Shown here: piece after piece, positions 58,891-64,000 of the stretch
Position numbering within the stretch: position 1 is the first letter of the stretch
Layout of the letters: every line of letters starts with the position of its first letter
From: Semisulcospira habei
Taxonomy: Eukaryota; Mollusca; Gastropoda; Semisulcospiridae
Length of the DNA: 64,000 nucleotides
Direction of reading: 5' to 3'
NCBI GenBank assembly: GCA_036245525.1
Contig: BTPG01000001.1
Location: 180,295,950-180,359,949, forward strand
Translations under genes and position numbers: made by a program
The notes under the pieces: model-generated
What the model was told of the DNA's origin: nothing
Database searches by the model: none
What the model saw: only the letters and a program-made list of their open reading frames with translations

Positions 58891-59859
58891 TGCGTACGTG
58901 TATATTACAGACTGAGAGTGGCGTGCTGAAATGTGCATGCGTTATGTATGCGTATTAGGTTGCGTATATTCTTATAATATTATTTTAATTAAACCACACA
59001 ACATGCCCGACCTTTTGTCCCCTGTTCAGTATTAGAAATTAATTAGTGCGATAGTAACTCAGTAATAAGTAGATTAGCAACGGCCAGTTCAAAAAATGGT
59101 TGTTACTATCAAAACTTTTACCATTGTCAAATAAAGGGTCATTGTCATTGTCATTGCAGAGCCCGGGTTGCCTGGTGTCGTCGAACGGCATGTGAGGTGG
59201 AACAGACTCCAGTGGACTCAGGTTCTGTTCACTGTGTCCTTCAACGACGGCAGGGTGAGGGTCTGGAGACACCAGGGCGAGCGATTCACGGATGGATGCG
59301 TCTAAGAGGTGGATAGCTTCGTAGGAGGCTCAGTCATGGTCTGGGCAGGCTTTAGCAGGGAAGGCAGGACCACCCGGCCTCCACGTCATCCGAGGCTGGA
59401 CTGCGCTATCGGGACGAGATTGTGCTGCCCGTCATCCAGCCAGGTCTCCAAGCCATAGGCGACAATGCTGTTCTTGCAGGACAACGCTAAACCTCATCGC
59501 GCCCGTGTGGTTCACCTGATCTGGCTCCCATCGAGCACCTCTGGGACGTGCTGTGGCAACGTGTAGTCAGTAACCACCCCCCACCTCAAGGCGTCCCCAG
59601 CTGACAGTTCTTGCATCAAGAGTGAGAAGCGATCCCACAACATGTTCTCCGAACCCTTTTGAACTCCATGCGGCAACGCTGCATTGAATGCTTGGCTGCA
59701 AACGGTGGGTACACTCACTACTGACTGGACCAATTTTGTGTGACTTTTCACATGAGAGGTGGGTGAACATTCTAACGCACTGCTGTTGTTACAATTGCTT
59801 GATTTACTCAAATGAAATTGTTACTGAATAAATTATCAAAGTACTCACTCCAAGTATTG

Positions 59860-60285
59860 TACTTGTTCAGTGCAGTTATTTAACTGAGAGATGCCTCCAA
59901 TCCCCGATACCCGTTTGGCTCAGAAAAATAAGGCGTCTGCTTCAAACGTGTCTTCGGCCACTCGGCCTCTCTGACCGTTGTCTTGTAGTAAATGATAATA
60001 GAATCCCACGATTTTAACAAAAGCTTTCTTCTTCAATGAAAGGAATTCGTTCAATAACCCCATTACAAGGTCAATCTGCCACGCGATTTTGTTTCTTCTT
60101 TTTTCTTTCTTTCTGACATGTGTTAACTTGCCACATACATGCACAGTATCAGTTGACTTTTTAAAAAAAAAAAAAAAAATGGCACCAGATTTCAATCCTC
60201 GTTCGCAAAACTGCCTCGCGATTCGAAGAACAAACGTCCACAAACAGGTCTTTATGAATGTCGCTTTTTACTGTATTGCCAGTTT
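59860..60285 (+). repeat. Dispersed repeat family R1, copy 3
   Basis: Matches the right part of copy 2 (49840-50245): GCAGTTATTTAACTGAGA, AACAAAAGCTTTCTTCTTCA, TTACAAGGTCAATCTGCCAC and GGCACCAGATTTCA. Contains a poly-A run at about 60163-60179. Confidence 0.8.
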
Positions 60286-60299
60286 TTAGTTCTCAGGGT

Positions 60300-60790
60300 C
60301 ACCCTGGTCAGCCTGGGGCATGTGTTTCTGTCTACCCTTTGTCCATTCACCTGTATTTGCCTTTTTAAAACTCTCCCTACTGTCTGCACTGCCTGTAGCT
60401 CTTGATATTGGATGTGTGTTGCTAAATGGTCTTAGCTTTATGTCTTACCTAACACATGGGGATGTGTTAGGTTTATTTAACTCATTCTACCCCAGACACA
60501 CCACGGCAGGATAAGGATCCACCATGATAGTTCAAGGGTGATGCCAGAATAGCTTGCCGCCTAGCTTGAACTATCATGGTCGATCTGTGCCCTGCACTGC
60601 AATGCAGTCTTGAGAGGACAGGGGCAAAATTTAAGGATTTTGGTGTTGGGTAGAATGAGTTAACGTATTTGACCGGCAGGCGACATACATGGCAATGTTC
60701 TGTTTAGGTGTTTTTTTTTCACAAGCAGTGCAGGCACGTCCTGAGAAAGCATTGTGGCTGTCGGGACGTTAAGCAATGTACAATCAATCT
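60300..60790 (-). repeat. Dispersed repeat family R2, copy 2 (with MITE inserted)
   Basis: Reverse complement of 10645-10995: GTTGCTAAATGGTCTTAG, GCAGTGCAGGCACGTCCTGA and GCTGTCGGGACGTTAAGC all align in inverted order. The 187-bp MITE at 60477-60663 splits the copy. Confidence 0.8.
60477..60663. mobile_element. 187-bp TTAA-flanked MITE (piggyBac-like)
   Basis: Ends TTAACTCATTCTACCCC and GGGTAGAATGAGTTAA are inverted repeats that include TTAA at both edges (60477-60480, 60660-60663), the target site of piggyBac elements. The internal part has CCATGATAGTTCAAG against CTTGAACTATCATGG. Confidence 0.75.
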
Positions 60791-60799
60791 GATTCAAAA

Positions 60800-61015
60800 T
60801 GTCAGTTGGTTTACATGGTTGTATTGGACATGTTCTCAGCAACACCGTTTTGGTCACACCGGCTCAGGACTTTCTGCACACACCCAGCGCCGGATGGCAG
60901 CAGGATGTCCAAACCCATCGGGATCTGTGCTGCAGAATCATGGCCCCCCAGCCTCTGCCACAGAGGGTGCGTCTGGATGCATGGACGGCAGCGGAATGCT
61001 CCCAATTACAAACTG
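60800..61015 (+). CDS. Possible upstream exon of the recombinase gene
   Basis: A frame with no stop (SNTVLVTPAQDFLHTPSAGW, then LPQRVRLDAWTAAECSQLQT) runs to a strong donor-like ACTG|GTAAGTAAAG at 61015/61016. The family is not recognised; the only support is the donor site, the Gln/Leu-rich coding style and the place before the acceptor at 61866. Acceptor for this exon not identified. Confidence 0.25.
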
Positions 61016-61128
61016 GTAAGTAAAGTGATTCTATGATCATCTTCATTTTATTGGCTGGCGTGCGTGCGAAGCAAAAGTGAGTTTATGTTCTGGGCCACTG
61101 GTCGTCCGTCCGTCGTCCATGGTAAACT

Positions 61129-61284
61129 TTAACTCATTCTACCCCAACACCAAAATCCTTAAATTTTGCCCCTGTCCTCTCAAGACCGCATTGCAGCGCA
61201 GGACACAGATCGACCATGATAGTTCAAGGGTGATGCCAGAATAGCTTGGCGCCCGCAGGCGCCAAGCTGTTCTGGCATCACCAG
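61129..61284. mobile_element. Second, inverted and truncated copy of the TTAA MITE
   Basis: Begins TTAACTCATTCTACCCC at 61129 and runs through CCTTAAATTTTGCCCCTGTC, the reverse of the first copy's right half. Its inner part forms a palindrome (ATAGCTTGGCGCCCGCAGGC region, 61232-61283). The far terminal repeat is missing. A stretch with GTTTCCGCGGATTTCCGCG follows. Confidence 0.75.
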
Positions 61285-61866
61285 GGGTGGGATTCTTCCG
61301 CGTTTCCGCGGATTTCCGCGAAAATTCTTTCACAATTCCGCTCAAGCATATTTATTTTCCGCGTCTAATAACAACAAAAAAGACGAAAAAAAAAATTATT
61401 CTTAAATGGCAAAAAAATCTCAAATGGGTTGGATTTGTATGTAGTTTGGTTCACTATCGCCCGACACTTCCGGTAGCTTTAGGTCGCAGTGGAAAATGGC
61501 GGTGAAAAAGGATATTGTCCAAGACAGAGTGCCGTTTAGTGTGCATCTGAACATAAACTGCAGATCAGGAGTGTCATAACAAAGTCCATTTTCGGGTGTG
61601 TTTGGTCTTTGGCCCAAGGATACTTTGTGGCAAGACCTTTTTAAACATGCCAATTTGAGTGACCTCTCTCAAAGGGTCACGCAGGGTTGACGATTGTGTG
61701 AAAACTGCTTGCATTTTCAGAAAACGTGGATTTTGACTGCTGAAGCCAGCCCTCGTCACCGAGGTCACACATATGTAAATCGGTCATACACGGGATTACT
61801 CTTTATTGGGCTGTTTCTGTTTCTAATGCAGCTTTGGTTTCAATCTTTCTTTCTTTCTTTCTCCAG

Positions 61867-64000
61867 TTGGCAAATGGCGCCTGGGATGGACCCGAGACTG
61901 AGAGTAGTGCCAGCGCATCGCAATACGAGGGCAGTGATGACGAGGAGTTTGTTCCTGGCTCGAGCTCACCGGATTCAGAGGGTGTGTCGGCATCAATTGC
62001 TGGGATCTCTGACATAGACAGTATTGTATCGACTATGTTAGATTTCATCGGGGTGGCCAGGTGTTGGTGACGCTAGTACCAGCAAGGTGCAGTGTGCGTT
62101 AGAGGGTGGCAATGAGAATGTGGATAGGCAGGAGGAACATGATGCTGGAAAGAGTATCAAAGAGCACTTACAGAAGAAACAGGTGTGCACGTGTCGCAGA
62201 GAGGGAAAGGAAAGTACAAATGGGACAAGAAACATGCATGCAAATTGTGTGGCAAGCTTGTCTTGAAAATGAGCACGCACTTACAAGATGTCCATGCAGA
62301 TGAGGCAGACGTTGCTAAAATTTTGTCGATGAAAAAAGGGACCAAGCAGAGACGTCGAGCATGGATCAGACTACAAGATGAGGGTGATTACATGCATAAG
62401 GTTGCTGTTCTTGAAAACAAATCCGGATGTTTGATTCCTAAGTATCGCACCAAAACCAGTAAGGTAGACGACCTTCTCGCCTGTAGCCATTGCAAAGGGC
62501 TCTATCAAAAAAAAAAGCTGATCTCTGTACACTCAAAACGTTGCTGTCAGAAGCCAGGAGGGTTTCAGATCACTCGGCGAGGAGACGCGGCGCGCCGTGG
62601 TCGGCTAATGCTTCCAATACCCTTAGACGTTGAATTTTCATTCTATCACAAGGTCTTGGCCAGCCAGGGAGATGATGAGATAAGCCGTCTCATCAGAAGT
62701 GACCCCTTGCTTCTTGAGTATGGAAAGAGATTATTTGACCGCAGGGACATTGAAGAACACACGGCTGGACAAATCAGCTCCAGGATGCGGGAGTTAGGGA
62801 GACTATTAAAGATTATCAGAGTGAGGTCAGAAATGAAAATCGCAAGTTTAAATGCTGTGATCAATTCAGCTAGCTTTGTCCTGGCTGTAAAAGAGCTAGC
62901 AGATTTTGATGAGGACACACATCAGTTCAAAAAAGGCCATCTCGCAATGCGCATAGGCCATGCTTTGAAAAAGTGTTCACAGATCAAACAGTCACAGGCA
63001 TCCAAACAGCTTGGGCAGGGTTCAGACGACAGGTGGCGACAGGAGCTCTCTGAGGCGCAGCGGTTTGACTGTCTTCAACGGGGACTGGTATGATTGTGTG
63101 TCCGCTACAGCAGCCCAGTCGGTCGGGAAAATGACCATGAACAAACCCAAGCTGATCCCATCATGTGAAGATGTAAGGAAGGTCCAACAGCTTCTTGAGA
63201 CAAGGATGGTTTCGGAAGATTATCCGACAGTGGTTAAAGCAACTCTTTGTGCTGTATCACTTTTCAACCGAAAACGAGGGGGAGAAGTTCAGAAAGGTCT
63301 CACAGAGGTTGAGAAGAAAATGGTGAATCATTTTCAGCGAGTGGAAATCAGAGGCAAGTTTAATAGCAAGTTTTCAGACGAAGAAGATGATGACAACTTT
63401 GGACAGAATCCTTCAAATGAGGCAATCAGTGCCAGCTCTCGCTGATTCCCAGTACATCTTTGCCACACTTTCTGGTCAGAGGCCTTACAGAGGCCATGAT
63501 GTTCTGAAGGCCCATGCCCTAGAAGCAGGGGTGTCATACCCAGCCATGTTCACATTTACTCAGTTGCGGAAGCAGGTTGCAACTTTGGCTCAGTCAATGG
63601 CCATCTCGGAGTTAGACCAGGATCAGCTGGCAGATTTCCTTGGCCATGATATTCGGATACATCGCCATATCTACCGCCAACCTCAAGACGTCCTTCAAAA
63701 GGCAAAAGTGGCAAAGATTCTTCTGTCAGTTAACAATGGGATGACAGATTTTGAGAGTTGCATTAGAGCTGAGCTGGGCTATGATGAAGAGATTGACTTT
63801 GACAATGAAGACACATCAGAAACTGGCAGAGAGGTCTCGGGGGGAACAGCACCTGTGAATGAAGCAAGTAGCAAGTCAGCAACACAGGAATCGATGAGCA
63901 TGACGGAGAAAAGACGTACAGAGCATGATGACAATCTAGATAGTTTTGATGATGACAGTACTGCGTCAGCTCCTGTTCGAAAGAAAGATACAAGGAAACC
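61867..64000 (+). pseudogene. Zinc-finger tyrosine-recombinase (Crypton-like) gene, frameshifted, 3' open
   Basis: After a (TTTC)n tract and CCAG at 61863-61866 the exon opens with an acidic Ser-rich leader (GSDDEEFVPGSSSPDSEG). Frame changes occur near 62065 and 62185. Then come two Cys/His pairs (HACKLCGKLVLKMSTHLQDVH shortened: CKLCGK...HLQDVH; and CSHCKGLYQ...HSKRCC), the block SRMRELGRLLKIIR, and a further frameshift near 63065 before SCEDVRKVQQLLETRM and NRKRGGEVQ. A last change near 63425 leads to the recombinase core: LRKQVATLAQSMAI (63564-63605) and LADFLGHDIRIHRHIYRQ (63627-63680), which fit the Arg, His, Tyr layout of tyrosine recombinases. The frame stays open, acidic, to the window end. 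Family known from many fish and invertebrate genomes; the name is tentative. Confidence 0.7.

Larger units (their letters stand above)
57651..59156 (+). mobile_element. LINE 3' fragment nested in the Tc1 copy
   Basis: Begins in RT text (LQNTLQDIDKWSSQNN), continues with VTNHRLVGVTVDNQLRWQPH, ISNVCKIVSRNLYVLAKLKH and LNSLHRRAAKLILPG, and after the nested SINE with SRSRKSLIVPRPRIDRYK (about 58508-58570). The 3' end is AATAAAGGG followed by (TCATTG)n at 59137-59156. The clade is near CR1/L2/Daphne by these blocks. A 30-bp tandem duplication at 57962-58021 inserts ten residues into the RT text. Confidence 0.8.
57235..59757 (+). pseudogene. Tc1-type transposase, copy 2, split by a LINE
   Basis: A left terminus TACAGTAGGGGCATAATTG (57235-) precedes ATG 57268 (MLPRRTLRLVDQGRASARLK, then GREVGRRLGVFHS). 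A TGA at 57400 and a frameshift damage the first HTH. The second HTH (TTLRRQLMQAANVNVSRSTV) and ITPAH follow up to 57650. The text stops there and resumes at 59157 (GCAGAGCCCGGGTTGCCTGG), which is contiguous in copy 1 (8808). The right part lacks about 16 bases that encode the first catalytic Asp motif (DESRF) and ends with a region carrying PIEHLWDVLWQRV. Inactive. Confidence 0.9.

Overview
This window looks like a repeat-rich stretch of an invertebrate animal genome, most likely a mollusc. That assignment is an inference from the mix of repeats: RTE-, I- and L2/CR1-type LINEs, a tRNA-headed SINE, Tc1 and P-superfamily transposons, MITEs and long CA/TG microsatellites. There are no bacterial operons, no true rRNA or tRNA genes and no CRISPR array. 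No ordinary single-copy host gene can be defended; almost all coding sequence is from mobile elements.

Layout. 1-1828 holds three compact same-strand genes without introns, AT-rich and separated by about 20-30 bases, cut by the left edge. They look like part of a virus-like or Polinton-like element. A fourth orphan gene with a ParB/DUF3102-like tail lies at 4371-5009 on the minus strand. 2.3-4.2 kb is CA-rich microsatellite plus tandem repeats, one unit of which is a tandemly doubled hairpin. 8.5-10.2 kb has a decayed Tc1 transposase and an apparently identical 257-bp tandem duplication. 11163-15425 is a complete but decayed I-type LINE with endonuclease, reverse transcriptase (RT) and RNase H, bounded by a 10-bp target-site duplication (TSD). 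18.5-27.2 kb is a broken THAP/P-element transposase gene whose introns carry two RTE LINEs. Its last part contains a 52-bp perfect palindrome left by an inverted duplication. 28.5-32.1 kb is a satellite with a Harbinger-like MITE, a SINE, and a minus-strand, 5'-truncated RTE copy.

33.3-46.1 kb has a fold-back element with an AC microsatellite core, a short internally deleted RTE derivative (35302-35840), an L2-type LINE, a near-complete RTE (42319-45460) and a hairpin MITE. 47-56 kb is dominated by dispersed repeats: a 750-bp direct pair, a second SINE, LINE ends and repeat families shared with the left half. 57.2-59.8 kb is a three-level nest: a Tc1 element split by a LINE, itself split by a 5'-inverted SINE. 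60.3-61.3 kb holds two copies of a TTAA-flanked MITE, one inside an older repeat. 61.87 kb to the right edge is a frameshifted zinc-finger plus tyrosine-recombinase (Crypton-like) gene that runs out of the window.

The elements do not form a pathway. Their relations are chronological, and TSDs, nesting and empty paralogous sites allow an order of insertion to be read. The least explained material is the left-edge gene cassette, the orphan gene at 4371-5009 and the short RTE derivative at 35302-35840.
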